In this document: positions 1 to 11,742 of the stretch, piece by piece
Numbering within the stretch: position 1 is the stretch's first letter
How the letters are laid out: every line of letters begins with the position of its first letter
Assembly: GCA_023627715.1 (NCBI GenBank)
Contig: JAMAHW010000017.1
Coordinates: forward strand, 434,001 to 498,000
Direction of reading: 5' to 3'
DNA: 64,000 nucleotides
Source of the DNA: Periconia sp. R9002
Taxonomy: Eukaryota; Ascomycota; Dothideomycetes; Pleosporales; Periconiaceae
Made by a program: the position numbers and the translations under genes
The notes under the pieces: generated by a model
The model's database searches: none
Told to the model about the DNA's origin: nothing
The model's input: only the letters and a program-made list of their open reading frames with translations

Positions 1-510
1 TACGAAGACAATTGGGGAGATGAGATATCCAAAAAGAGTCACATAGTCAGTCCGACAGTAGTTCCATTCCAATCCATTCCATTCTGAATCACAAAGAAGC
101 TTTCGTTGGTTTTTTCTGCTCAGCGGCAGTAACACGCGACACATGCGATCGCTATCCAGCTTACAATCAATCCATCGCTCATTTTCAACCTTCATCCGTC
201 AATCACGGCGATGACGCCCGCTCGGAGAATAAAATAAATGGTAACACACCCATAGTCGAGGCGGTCATGTCAAAGGGTAAGTGGGTACAAGAAAGGCAAA
301 CACGCAAAGAAATTAGATAAATAAAAAGAGAATAATGGTGTTGAGGAAAGCCATTGCCGTAGCCAAGATGGCGAAGATGGAAGGAAAAAAAAAAAAAATA
401 GCTGTCAAGCTGCTCACGAGCGTCGATCGAACGTCGTGGCTTTCCAGGGGAAAAACGCCGTAATGCACGTAAAACTAAGGAAGAAAAGTTGCAAGGTCGT
501 AAGTGTTTGC
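1..510. other. Intergenic: 3' flank of OPY2
   Basis: No coding stretch with protein character is seen on either strand. A run of A's near 384-397 lies beyond the OPY2 stop and may be part of its 3' flank. Nothing else can be supported. Confidence 0.5.
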
Positions 511-2042
511 TCATTTGAGGTCGCTCCTGTTCTCGTCAGCAAACGGGCTCTGTCCCCGCTTGCTGCTGTGGCTGTCGCTCGCGCGCTTGTTCATCTCTTC
601 CTGGATGGGCGTCATGGGAGCGTGCAGTCCACTGCTGGTGCTGGTGTACCGCGTGGTGAGTGCAGGCCGGTCATACGATGCGATGCTGGAAGCCGCATCG
701 GAGAAGGGCGATTGGAGAGAGGTGGGAGAATCTGAAATTTCCGTTGTGGTGCTGCTGTTGCGAAGTAGTGAGCGTCGGGCGCGCGAGTGGTCGTCGGAGT
801 CAGACTCTGAATCCGACTCTGCATCTCCGGCTCGTCGAGCGCGTCCGTGCGCCACGCCCTCATCACTCGAAGCCATCGAGACTTCGGTGAGGGGTCGCGG
901 TGTTGGGACGAGCGTCTCTGAAGTAGAGGTCGATGTGGTTTCGCTCTTGCTGGAGGCGGAGCTCTTAGGGGGCGTGCCATCGGTGGGGGTGGTCGTGGTC
1001 TTCTTCTTGGTGAGGTTGAGAGCACGCACCTTGCCCAAGGTCGCGGTGCTGCGTACCGAGTTGGATGGGCTCAGTTTAGAGCCGCCCTGCTGAGGCATCT
1101 GAATGCGGAGCGGCTTCGCAGTGTGCTTCGGATCAATGGTAGGTACGGGAGGAGTAGAAGCGATGGGGGTGTCGGTTGGGCTGTTGGAGCCGCTCGACTT
1201 GACGCTGACCACGGCGGCCTTTCCCCGCAACACGGTCTGAGCAGGAAGCGGGGAGACAATGGCGTCGTGACGGTAGACGGTGGAGGCAACGCTGGCCCTG
1301 GTGGTGGCCAGGCTCGGTGCCAGGCTGGTGCGAGCATAACTCGAACGCACATCGGCGGTAGAAGTCGAGTTACGGAAGTTGTCTGGCACGAAGAAATGCT
1401 GCTCCGAGTAACCCGTGTTGCGGGACGAAGGAGACATGGCGGGGATGGGTGGGACGGGAGGAACGAGGACGTCGGGCGAGCCTGGACCCGAGCGGTTCGT
1501 GACGCCAGGGATGTAGGCAATCTGGATGATGTTGGAGGCACGGGTGAGGACAGAGGAGGCCATGGAGGCAACCGTGTACGTAGATCCTCTTGTACTGCGG
1601 AGCGTGGCCGCGTCGTTGGCGTTCTTCTCTTGAGCCACCATTTCGGCGCCCTGCCAGGTCTCCTCTTGGTACTTTTGTCTCCTGCCCTTCAAGCAGAACT
1701 TGTAGAAGAGGAACAGGATTATGGCGAGACCGACGGCTCCTCCTACAGCTCCTCCTGCAATGGCACCCACGTTTGGCTTCTTGGCCTGGGTATTTTCATC
1801 GAAGATGGGATTGGATATGCATTGGACATTGGCGCACACGTCGCAGCTCTGGGGTATCTGAACGCACGTTTCGCCGGCTTTGCACTTGAAGTCGGCGCAT
1901 GTCGGGCTAATGTTGTGGTCGCACTCGAGGCATCGACGGAAGATGGTTCGTAGGACATTGTCGGCATCTGCAGGGTCAGTACGGGAGGAGAGCTGGGTGG
2001 CTTCGAAGAGTATTTACCTCGCTTGGTGAAGGCGCCCACCAT
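511..2042 (-). CDS. OPY2: Opy2-like single-pass membrane anchor protein
   Basis: Model: complement(join(511..1967,2018..2042)), 493 residues. The first exon is 25 bases, followed by a 50-base intron with a GTAAAT donor and CTGCAG acceptor. Residues about 21-58 are cysteine-rich with paired C-x2-C motifs, as in the Opy2 extracellular domain. A Gly/Ala-rich membrane segment follows at about 76-98, then a positively charged stop-transfer and a long Ser/Thr/Pro-rich cytoplasmic tail. In yeast, Opy2 recruits Ste50 (with Ste11) to the plasma membrane in the HOG osmosensing pathway and is phosphorylated. The order of domains, the spacing of the cysteines and the absence of an obvious cleaved signal peptide fit that family. 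The ATG at 2042 has a good ACC context. The cytoplasmic tail is only generally similar, so its partners are inferred from the family. Confidence 0.82.
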
Positions 2043-4080
2043 GGTTGGAAGACTGTCGTGACTACGCCGTCACGGAGCGATAGGGATGAGGATGTTGGAG
2101 GGAGTGGTGGCCGGCACAGACACACCGGCCGGCGATGTGCAACGACTTCAAGTCGTCGGGAGTATGTGAAGGGTGGGTGAAGGGGTCTTCTGTACGACAC
2201 AACACGAGGTCGGGGGATTCAGGCGTGCGAAGACAGAGGAGCAGACAAAAAGGTGGCCAGCCAGCGGACTCGTCAGGTTGAGGGAGTAGGTTGGCGGCGA
2301 CGAGAGAAGAATCGAAGGATGCGGCGTAGGGAGAGGGAGGTAGGACGGGTAAACGAGTGACAGTGGTGGAGATGGTGGACGATGGCGAGGGTAGATGAGG
2401 AGCGCTGGAGAGGGAGGAAGATTGGCGTGGTGGGTGGAGACGGACAGGCGCACGGGGCCGGCGGTGGAAGTCAGGAATGGAGAGGAGTGTCGAGAGAGAT
2501 GAAGGAGATGACAGGCACAAGGGGGAAGGGGAAAGGGAAAGTGAACGTCAGCCGTACTAGCGACCAGACCAAGCGGGACCAGGGCGGGCTAGAATGTTTC
2601 GAAGCGCCGCGCGGGGACCGAGTGCTGGTGTGCGCGCAAACTCCCAAGGCGGCAATCCTTTACGGTACTCAATTCGCAGCATCCAGCATCCTCCAACAGC
2701 CTGCTCTCTTTATTATTCACAACATCCACAGCACAATAACAATAATGTATGGGGGAGAGAGGCTGAGGTGGAGGCAGAGGCGGCGTGGTCGTGGATGGTG
2801 GGACAATGGATGAAATGATTGATTGGTGGCGGCGCAGTAATTAGCATTAGTCGGATTAGATGAAGGCAACATGTATGCGTCTCTCTTAATCAACAAAGGA
2901 TGGATGGTCCACCGTAACTTGCCCTTCACGGTGGCCCAACAACCAGCTGACACACCCTCACTCGCTCGCACACTCTCCCTTCTCCTCCTAGGCACGGAGA
3001 AAGGCTGCATGGCTGCTATTCTTACCCCTCCCCCCCGTCCGTATACTTTTCTTGACTTTATTTCCCAGATACGAACCGACTTGCCTCTTCTCGATTGTTC
3101 AACGTTCCTTCCAGGCAGGTAGCTCCCTTCTCTCATCTTGCCGTGCATATGGATGGTGTAAGACGGACGTTGGCACTCCATTGGCGCGCCCGGCGGCTTA
3201 GGAGATGAAGGGAGTGGTACAGGACAGTAGCTACAGTACATTGAACTTTGTACGTACTCTGAATACCTAGTCCTGTGGTGGTAATTACACGAGTGTTACC
3301 ACCTACTGCATGTAGCATATGTGTGAGGCTTACGAGAATTACGCGTGCGTGCGTCGTGAGATTGGAGCCAACGTTTAGGGAATGCCCCATCTTGTCCTTT
3401 GATTACCACCACCACTTTCCTTCTCCTCCTTTGTGTCATCTAGCCATACGCTCCCCGCGAACAAACAAGAAAAATGAAACATCAGATAAATAAAATAAAT
3501 AATTCCATCAGTCGCTGAGGGCGAACCCGACAGCATACGTTTGGCCTTGATTATCCTTCCCAATCCTTTAATGTTCCTTCCAACACATCCCAACTATAAC
3601 ACGACCATTATAGCCCCAATAACTACATCGAAATGCCGACATGGAGAGATAAGTAGGTAACACCCGTTCTCTCACCCAGTCCAACAACACACAGGGAGAC
3701 GTCCCATCAAAATTCGTCATAAATAGGTAAACAAAGGTGGCACACCGTGTACTTTTTTCGCTTGTTTCTATATTTTTGGTTTCAAAAAAACACCTGGTGA
3801 GAGAGAAACGTGCCGGTACGTGGATAGTAGATGATGGTACATGCCGAGGTAATAGACAGAAGAAGGTAGAAGAGTAGAGGAAAGGGGAGAGAATGCAATA
3901 TTGTAAATACAAGTGGTGAAGGAATCGGACGGCCGGGCGCATCGGGGGGTGAGGTGGCGTGTACAAAGGTCGAATCCTCGGGAGGAAAACAAGGGCCGCC
4001 CAAGAATTAGAACCCATCATCGTCAATACATTCAAGAAAAGAAAGGGGCGAGAGCGTCGCGGCTGGCTTCGTCGTTACAT
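2043..4080. other. Intergenic: OPY2 upstream region and TOM70 3' flank
   Basis: About 2 kb without a supportable gene. The part next to 2042 is purine/pyrimidine-skewed and probably holds the OPY2 promoter and 5' leader. The part next to 4080 would be the TOM70 3' UTR. Open frames here are low-complexity (Ser/Pro-rich) and lack conserved-looking segments. Confidence 0.5.
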
Positions 4081-6203
4081 CTACCGCATTCCCGCGCCAC
4101 CTCCCAGTCCCGCTCCCATGGCACCTAGTCTCGACGCCAGCTTGGGGTATTTCTCTTGCACCTGCAACCGGCCAATCGTTAGCAAAGGAAACCTCCATGA
4201 CCGGAATCACGACAACCGGCTCACAAACCACAGCGCGACGGGGAAGTCCGTCGCTGCTATGCTTGGATATCGTCTACGTACCTCCAGCTGTGTCCGCGTC
4301 GCCTCGGCGTAGCTCAATGCGTTGACAATCTCGCCTTCTGTTCGTGACAGCTCGGCCGCGCGCTCAAAGTAGTCGAGCGCTTCCACAACCTTGCCCTGTT
4401 GCAGCAGCAGTTGCGCCATAGTCGCCACCGCGATATCGCACTCGGGGTCAATGATGAGTGCCTTTTGGCACAGCTTCTCCGCCTCCGAGAAGTCGTTCTT
4501 CCACTGGAACAAAGCCAGTGCCTTGTTGATGAGTGGGAGCACGTTGATGCCCATCTTCTTGGATTGCGTCTCCATCTCCACCGCGGTATCAAACTTCTCA
4601 ATCGCCTCCTGGTATTTTTGCTGGTCGAGAAGCAACTCGCCGTAGTAGTTGTACACATCGGGAACGTTCTTGAAGTTCTTCATGCAACGACGGAACGTGG
4701 CCATGGATGATGCAATGCTGCCCATCTTGTACTGCGTAACTCCCAATTGGATGTGCGAGAAGATGAAGTCGGGGTCGAGATCGATCGACTTTTGGTAGTC
4801 TTTGGCAGCCTCGCCAAACTCGGCCTTGATGAAGTGGAGCTGGGCGCGGTGGTAGTAAATGTCTGGATCATCCTTGTTCTGTTCTAGGGCAGACGCAAAG
4901 TCGGCTTCGGCGGCATCGGGGTTTGCTATTATATTTGGTCAGTCATGTTTTCCATTACAACAGCTCAACGTTGTCCTACCAAGTTCCAAGTGCATGCTAG
5001 CCCGCTTAATGAAGCTCTGCGTCAGCGACGGCTGTAGCTCAACACTCTTATCCATATCCTTGAGCGCATCGTCGTTGTCACCCTTGAGGTATCTGAACGT
5101 GCCGCGCATGTTGTATGCAAAAGCCTCGTGCTCTCCTAGGTCCCCACGCTCCAACGCACGGTCAAAGGCTGCGGCAGCTTCCGCATAGCCTTCACCCGTC
5201 TTGTTGTTCATTTCCCTGAGCCCCTTCCTAAGTTGGCCCTTTCCGCTCTCCTCGTCGAGCTCTTCATCATCGTCAAGTCCAGCTGGTGGCGGTTTGGGAC
5301 GGAAGCTCTGAAGGTAGTTGGTGACGAAGGTTGGACTCGGCAGCTTCTTCTCCTTGGAGGCCAGAATGGCCTTGCCCTTGGCTTCTGCTACCTTCTTCAG
5401 CAGTCTCTCGACGCTCTGCGCGCTGCTCTCATTGCGGAAACCATCAATGATGCAGCTCGCCGTGTAGTCCAGAAGAGCCTCGCTGTTGCGGTCCACCTGC
5501 TCATACGCGTTCGCTCGCCTGTTCAAAGCCTTGACATACTCATTGTCGAGGTTAATGGCGGCCGTGGTATCCTCAATCACCTTATTCCACTCGGACATGG
5601 CGTTCCAACATGCGGCACGGTTGGAGTAGAAGACGGGGTCCTGTTTGCAAAGGATGGCCTTGCCGTAGAGATCAATGGCGCGATTGTAATCTTTGGAGCC
5701 ATATGCTTTGTTGCCTGCTGCCTTGAGCTTGGCTGCGTACTCTTTGCGCTCCTGCATCTAATTAGCCATCTCATTCAATATAAGCCGTGAGCACCCTATA
5801 GACATACTTCATCCGTTAGCGATCCGACGGACTGCTCGTCCACCTCCGGAAGCTCATCCTCGGTCGTTGTCGTCACGGAGGCCTTCTTGGGCTCGGCTGC
5901 CGCCGGTTCCTTGTCCTTCGCCGCCTCCTTTTCAGCGCGTTCCTTTGCCTTCTTCCGGTCCCGCTTCTGTTTCCGCTTGTTGGCGGCCGTGGGTGCGCCG
6001 GAGCTCTGCTTATCACTCGAGAGGTAGTAGATGACACCTCCTGTTCCGACGACGAGAGTGAGACCGGCCACCGTGTATACAACGCCCTTGTTTTCAGATG
6101 CCCATGATGATATCCGATCCCACAGCCCGCTTGTGCCTTGCTCTGGAATCGCGACGGGGATAGGGCCGGGGCTGTTGGGGAGAGGAGCTGCGTTCGCCGA
6201 CAT
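4081..6203 (-). CDS. TOM70: Mitochondrial import receptor TOM70
   Basis: Model: complement(join(4081..4161,4282..4925,4980..5757,5808..6203)), 632 residues. All junctions keep frame; donors are GTATGT, GTAGGA and GTACGT. An N-terminal membrane anchor lies at about residues 41-61, followed by a highly charged Lys/Glu linker. TPR repeats then run to the C-terminus, including the first TPR block that in the family clamps Hsp70/Hsp90. This is the usual length and layout for fungal Tom70, the outer-membrane receptor that accepts chaperone-bound carrier precursors and passes them to the TOM pore. The last exon, 27 codons including the stop, encodes a Gly-rich tail. It lies head-to-head with the aminotransferase gene at 7378, with 1.2 kb between them. 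Confidence 0.93.
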
Positions 6204-7377
6204 GATGGCAACGGAAGTGACAGGGACAGAAGATCAAGGTGAATTAAAAGGCGTGAACTTAAGTAATAAAAGTACAAGAAAAGGGTTAAGGCGCGCTCAA
6301 TGGACGGCGGTGGAGTTGATGGAAGCAAATGTTGCAATGGTTTCCCTCGAAATTCAGGAGCTGATGAGTAAGTTCAGGACTTGGCCTGAGCTTTCCATGT
6401 GAGACGTCATTCGGCAACGGATCGCCGTCGAGAAGAAAAACCAAACACGCGACAAAATGATGAATGCGAGTCAACCCCCTCGCGAAAATGTCGGGATGAC
6501 CATGGAAGAACGGATCGTCGACTTCTCTAGCGGACAGTCGACAAGAATGAGGCTTTCTCGAGGCCAGCATATTTCAAATATAGAATACAGCCTGCAGCCC
6601 TTTTCCTCGACTGTCAAACACTCATTTATACCCAGCAGGATGTTTGCTGAATTGGCATGCAATACGGCGACTGGCATATAATATTGCATACAGTAGGAGA
6701 GAGAGTTTAGTTTATGTTCTGTGATACATGTATATTTCAACCTCAAGCTTACATCAATTGTATGTACATCGGTACATCCCTTCACCTCTACGAGAGATAA
6801 ATATAGAGAATTACGAGCTAGTACGCCGAATTTTCAGAATCTCTACCTTGAAGAGAACCTTGGACTAAAGCCAATTCGCTTCACACGACCATACATATGT
6901 ATGTAAGAGCAGTTCAAATGCTGCCACGTATGGTAATCACGTGATGACAACGCGCAGTGCGTTCAAGATTGCATGAATTGTAGCACGTATGACGGGATCG
7001 TCAGAGAGTGTCTTACCAGAAAACGTTGGGCATGTGTCATCTTTCCAATTTCAACGCTCATTCATCTCTCAATCGGATGTTTTCAACTGTTCCGGGATCG
7101 GCGGATTAGCGAATGATTCATTCGGATAACCTCCGTACGTACGTGTGTAGTACTACAATATCCGTACTCCTCTTTACCACTAACAGCTTCAAAAGAATAC
7201 CAGATTGTTCTTATTGCAAAAACGAATTGACAGCCCGCCCTTGGCACGCCTCGAAGCGAGAACGTTTGATCCCATATTCATCAAGCCCACTTTGGCCATA
7301 GACACGGAACTCTCTAAAGCCAGTCTCTCCACACATACAAAACATCCAACGTATATCCGCATAACAACTCAACAAAA
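6204..7377. other. Intergenic: divergent region between TOM70 and the class IV aminotransferase
   Basis: Presumed promoters for both flanking genes. There is no coding-like segment or RNA gene that I can recognise. The middle (about 6600-6950) is AT-rich. Confidence 0.5.
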
Positions 7378-8421
7378 ATGCCGTCCGACCCAGAGTTCAA
7401 TCTATTTACTTCTATGCGCTACGACCCCTTGCTTCTAACCTCGGAAGAAAATTCGCAGCCATGGTTAAACTACGTTTCTCCATCTCCGTTCTACATGCTT
7501 GCATACCACCGCGATCGAATGCTCGAGGCAGCACAACACTTTGACTTTGATGCCGTAGCAGAGAAGCTTCAAGATGGAAAGATGCTTCATGAAGAGTTAT
7601 TGAAAGAGGTAAAGGGGTATATAGAGAAAGGGGGGAAAGATCAACCTTTGAAAGTACGAATCCTTCAAAATTTGTAAAAATTTGAGATATGAAAGAAGAA
7701 AAGCTGACAAGTAATCCAGCTGCGTATCCTCTTCGATAAAACCGGCACCATGACCGTGGATTTCCTCCCTCTTCCTCCCGTTCCCTTAACAACACTCTAC
7801 CCACCCTCCCTGTCTCCCCCAAACCAAGTTCCCCAACGTCACCCCGCCAACACCGAACCCACTTCCCCCTCTCCCCAAACCGCCTCCAACTCTGAATCTC
7901 CAGAATGCGTTTTCCGTCTCGACACTGCACCAACCCCCTCAACCCCCTTCACCCTCCTCAAAACAACCTACCGAGATTTCTACGACCAGTCGCGGGCTCG
8001 CGCACTCCCCACCAACCCGCTAGGCCAAGAGCATACCGAAGTACTCCTGTACAACGAAGTCTCTGAACTCACCGAAGGAACCATGACGTCGTTGTACCTG
8101 TACCGTGGCGGTCGCTGGGTGACGCCGCCTGTGGGAGTACCCGTTGGCGAGTTTAATTCATCGACGCTGAAAGCTGGACCTGACGGGAATGAAAACGCCG
8201 ACGAGGGGGAATCGAGGAAGCCGTTTGCGGGGCGTTGGGGACACAGTGTCAGGAGTGCAAAGGTGGGTGCGGGGGGTCAGAGGGGAACAAGTCGGCGATG
8301 GGCGTTGAAGAAAGGATTCTGTATGGAGGAGCCTGTGAGTGTAGATACGGTCAAAGTCGGAGAGGGCGTTTGGGTGAGCAATGGAGTGCGAGGTTTTCGA
8401 TTTGGGAGGGTCGTTGAGTAG
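7378..8421 (+). CDS. Class IV PLP-dependent aminotransferase, aminodeoxychorismate-lyase type
   Basis: Model: join(7378..7653,7720..8421), 325 residues, one 66-base intron. The N-terminal half shows the fold-type IV pattern (a Tyr-rich LAYHRDRM segment). The second half has a candidate catalytic Lys region (LLKTTYRDFYD), a conserved glutamate (ELTEGTMTSLYLY) and the glycine-rich cofactor loop (GGQRGTSRRWALKKG). In fungi this layout is typical of 4-amino-4-deoxychorismate lyase-like proteins (Abz2 type), which make p-aminobenzoate for folate. Some members of the superfamily act instead on branched-chain or D-amino acids, so the exact substrate is inferred. The ATG follows a typical A-rich leader. 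No oddities are seen. Confidence 0.8.
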
Positions 8422-8625
8422 ATAGAATCCTCGCCCTTTATTTCGTAATTGTCATCTAGATTGGATATTTCAACAATTTTATAGGGAGAAGTAGTTGTTC
8501 AACATAGACTCATTCAGGAAACTCGACGCAAACTAACTCATAGTATTACCAGAGACCGAAGATGAACAGATAGAAACAATCAAAAACTACAGGATTGAAC
8601 CCATACATCATACTCCCACAATCCC

Positions 8626-10422
8626 TTAGTCCATAGTCTGAACCCAAATAGGCCGCGGGAGCTGCCCAATAACAAAAAGGCACCTACAAGCCGTCGACAA
8701 CGTCCCCCAATCGTCCTGCCAAATCCCCAAACTCCCACTACCCATACCTATCGTACACCAAGCGTCGGTCCCACACATAACCAAATCATTCTCGTCGTCC
8801 ACAACTAACGCCCGTGTGCCGCACGTAGCACACCTCAACTCCATACCCATCCTCCCGGCCCTATTGATCGGTGCCGACTGATCCAGCGCCGTAATCTTCA
8901 TCTCATTCGTCAGCTTGAACTTAGTCGCGGGGAAGTAGAGCTGGAAATTGCCCGGTTCGTTGAAGTAGTAGCCGTTGCCGAGGTTGGGGTGTGTGGCGAA
9001 GACGGGAGACTTTGCTTTGAGGGCGCGCTGGTCGTTGTAGACGGGTTGTCTGTCGGGCCATGTTTTGATGGCGAGTTGCTTTGTGAGGGCCCAACTGGGG
9101 CGTTTTCGGTAGTCGTCGACGACCACGGCGTCGACTTTTTGCTTCTTGGTGAGCTTCGCTTTGCCGCCTTGGCCCGTGATGATCTTGTGCATGAGGCTGA
9201 GCATCTCGAGGGTGGTGTCTTGACGCGGGGTGTGTGGGTGTTTGTTCTCTCGGCCGCATTTGGGGCATTGGATGGTGGTGGTTTGGAAGGTGTTGTACGG
9301 GAGCTTCCAGTCGCCGACTCGCGTGTTGCAGCTCTCGCACACGGCGGGCATGGTGCGGGCCTGGGGGTTCAGGAAGTTAGAGGAGTTGCCCCAATTATTG
9401 AACGTGCCGCTACGTGTGGTTCGCGTTGGGGATACCATGATGACATCGTTGTTGAGGGCGTTGAGCTGGTTGCGGAATTTGGCTGGACAGCGGGCTTCGA
9501 ACTCTGTCATTTTGCAGGCTCCTCTGGGGTTTTGTTTGGCCGAGTGCCCAAACTCTTCGCAGAGGATGCACCATTTGTATTCTGACGGCTCAGGTGGTCG
9601 TTGCTTTGCATGCAAGTTAAGTGCCATCGAGTCATCCTGGCGATAAGCGTCCAAGTCCATGTCCCTGTTGTTGTTGACCCATTCATCAATGATCTCGGTG
9701 ATCTGAAGATTCCACTTGGCTTTGCCTTGTTCCGCCGAGTTAGTCGTGCATGCAGCGGTTATGTGGTCGGTGCTGGAGCAGTGCCAGCACCATTTTATGG
9801 AGTCGTAGGAGCGATGAATGATTCTTGTTAGAGCTCTCCTGAAATCGGCTGGCCCTTTGCAGTCGTTGAAGGAATGGCTCCCGTCGCCAGCGTCCTTGCA
9901 CCACTGACAAATCTTGCCCGATCTTTTTGTTATCTCGTCGTCTCGCTTGTCGGGGTCATTATTCCAGGGGCATGAATTGGTGTTTCGATGATATGCGCAG
10001 CCACATTTGCATTCTTCACCCTCGGGGACTCTGTCGGTGAGGCAAGTGAACTGATTGTGACCTTGCAGCCCACATCGCAAGCATGAACCGTAATTACCTC
10101 CACCTGAATTGTTTTGATGGTTCTTGTTCCCTTTTTGATGTTTGTCGACTCTGTTGTTGTTGTCTTGTATTCTTCGGCAGGTTGAGATGTCGTGGCCGTT
10201 CTTATGGCACTTCGTACAGTACAAGTTCTGCTTGTCGCCGCCGTGTTTACCGCCTCGCTGGCCTCCTCCTCTATTACCACTGTGGCCTCCTCCTCCATGA
10301 CCACCTCGACCTCCTCCTCCATTACCCCCCTGACCTCCTCCCCGATTGCCACCTTGACCTCCGCCCCGATTACCACCCCCACCTCCTCCCCCGAATCCAC
10401 CTCTACCTTTCCGTTTTCCCAT
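8626..10422 (-). CDS. Glycine-rich protein with multiple zinc knuckles and zinc ribbons
   Basis: Single exon, 598 residues, starting at the ATG at 10422; the frame is open further upstream but only with non-ATG codons. The first ~65 residues are Gly/Arg/Gln/Asn repeats of the RGG type. Then come several zinc modules: CCHC knuckles (C-x2-C-x4-H-x4-C) in YCTKCHKNGHDISTC, SCLRCGLQGHNQFTC and WCWHCSSTDHITAAC, related degenerate knuckles, and near the C-terminus two C-x2-C pairs that look like zinc ribbons (VCESC...CPKC and LRCATCG...). Such modules usually bind single-stranded RNA or DNA. I recognise no named family. No transposon polymerase or protease domain accompanies it, so it is not an obvious retroelement Gag. 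It lies convergent to the aminotransferase gene and divergent from the accessory block at 11 kb. Confidence 0.7.
   Translation of the reverse strand: MGKRKGRGGFGGGGGGGNRGGGQGGNRGGGQGGNGGGGRGGHGGGGHSGNRGGGQRGGKHGGDKQNLYCTKCHKNGHDISTCRRIQDNNNRVDKHQKGNKNHQNNSGGGNYGSCLRCGLQGHNQFTCLTDRVPEGEECKCGCAYHRNTNSCPWNNDPDKRDDEITKRSGKICQWCKDAGDGSHSFNDCKGPADFRRALTRIIHRSYDSIKWCWHCSSTDHITAACTTNSAEQGKAKWNLQITEIIDEWVNNNRDMDLDAYRQDDSMALNLHAKQRPPEPSEYKWCILCEEFGHSAKQNPRGACKMTEFEARCPAKFRNQLNALNNDVIMVSPTRTTRSGTFNNWGNSSNFLNPQARTMPAVCESCNTRVGDWKLPYNTFQTTTIQCPKCGRENKHPHTPRQDTTLEMLSLMHKIITGQGGKAKLTKKQKVDAVVVDDYRKRPSWALTKQLAIKTWPDRQPVYNDQRALKAKSPVFATHPNLGNGYYFNEPGNFQLYFPATKFKLTNEMKITALDQSAPINRAGRMGMELRCATCGTRALVVDDENDLVMCGTDAWCTIGMGSGSLGIWQDDWGTLSTACRCLFVIGQLPRPIWVQTMD
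10240..10410 (-). repeat. In-frame glycine-rich coding repeat
   Basis: Short imperfect tandem units encode GGGNRGGGQ-like and GGHGGGG-like residues at the N-terminus of the zinc-knuckle protein. On the + strand they appear as CCTCCTCCxxx-type triplet units. Such tracts can expand or contract by slippage while keeping frame. Confidence 0.7.
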
Positions 10423-11021
10423 TGTAGACAAATGGGATGTTGCAAGGCGCTTTTTTGGGAGCGATGTAAGTTCAGTCAATGTCTTTTCGAGTGTGAGATC
10501 CTGTACAATGTGAGGAGACAAAAGCTGGATGCAGCGCAGAATCTTGTGGCAAGCGATCTTAGTAAGGAGGTTGGGTATTTGCAGGACTATTTTCTTTGTT
10601 TATGGAGCTTTGTGGCTGTCTTACTGCGTTCACGTTGACTCCTACATTTGAGAACGTTGATGGAATATTCTGAAAGAAATCCTATCACAAAGAGCCTTGC
10701 ATGCTTATGCAATGGATGCTCATTGTTTAGTGTCCACCCCAAAGTTGATGGGCCACAATATTTTCTTTGTTGCTGCGATATGGCGAGAACCAGTGACTAG
10801 AAGAATCTTGAATTCCAGAATACTGGCCACCCGCATCCGGAATACTGCGTTCTGTGGCAACAATGACGACGGAATTCATATGACTAACACAGACTTAATC
10901 AGACTTTTTAAGTGAGTAGTTGAATTAGCAATGCAAAAACTCGCGTGTAAAGACAGGCTTAAAAGGTTCAACTTTGTGATGATCTTTGTTAGCAAATATT
11001 TTGCCTTTTCGACTGAGAAAA

Positions 11022-11541
11022 ATGCCGCAAGCTCTCCATATCAACTCATACAGCCGACATGGCATTGCTGCCCTACCTTGTGAGAGGCTAATAGATGGAT
11101 AGCTGTCTTCGAGAGGATAGCAATTTGCTTACCTTACACTATAGAGAACTTCGTTCAACGTGTGCTCAATACTGACACTTGCTATCCTAAACTACGTAGA
11201 CTCAAGGAATCTTATTCTCGACCTCCTGCTTTACAATGTAAAGAAACCACTGTCGCCTGGCCGTGAAGTGCGGTTTCTAGAGTGCCGAGAACTCGAAGGC
11301 TATGCTTCAGCTTTAAATTACCATTTTTGCATTTACTGATGAGGAATCTGGAGAGAGCAGACCCATAGAAAGTACAGAAATATCTCTATATTCAAATGTG
11401 GCTAGGCTCGTGACCACTTACGCGCCTCTCGTGGTCATCCGGGCCGGAACGCATACTAGGAAGAACTGTATACAGCACAGTTCCAGTTTGCATCAACCCG
11501 ATGCTGATCGATGCACAGCCTCAAGATACACGCAAGGCTGA
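11022..11541 (+). pseudogene. Decayed protein-coding gene, family not identified
   Basis: Four consecutive protein-like stretches lie in different frames and run into one another: 11022-11099 (ends at TAG), 11117-11263 (ends at TGA), 11262-11336 (ends at TGA) and 11326-11538 (ends at TGA). Each has normal amino-acid composition (for example CLPYTIENFV, FLECRELEGYA, TTYAPLVVIRAG), and the ends overlap or nearly touch, as expected for one gene broken by small indels and nonsense changes. Introns do not explain the shifts, because donor and acceptor sites are missing at the joins. It lies directly upstream of, and on the same strand as, the deaminase gene. I cannot name the original protein. Confidence 0.55.
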
Positions 11542-11742
11542 TTGCGAATTTATGGAAGCAGATGGAACTCCTCTAATCATCGTGTCACAAAGTGCATGCG
11601 ATGACATCCCCCGCACTTCAGCTGTACCACACACAGCTACATCATGGGAACTCTGACGGCTGATTTTGAAACTGTTTGCATTGCAAGAAATCAATGAGGG
11701 GATACCGATTCCACCGCTTATAAATACTTCAAGTTTATTACA

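Noticed and set aside
503..1093. A + strand frame opposite the OPY2 tail
   Set aside because: It is the antisense shadow of the Ser/Thr-rich OPY2 coding sequence.
8580..8640. B-box-like GGGTTCAATCC on the minus strand
   Set aside because: The T-arm cannot form five pairs and no acceptor stem is found.
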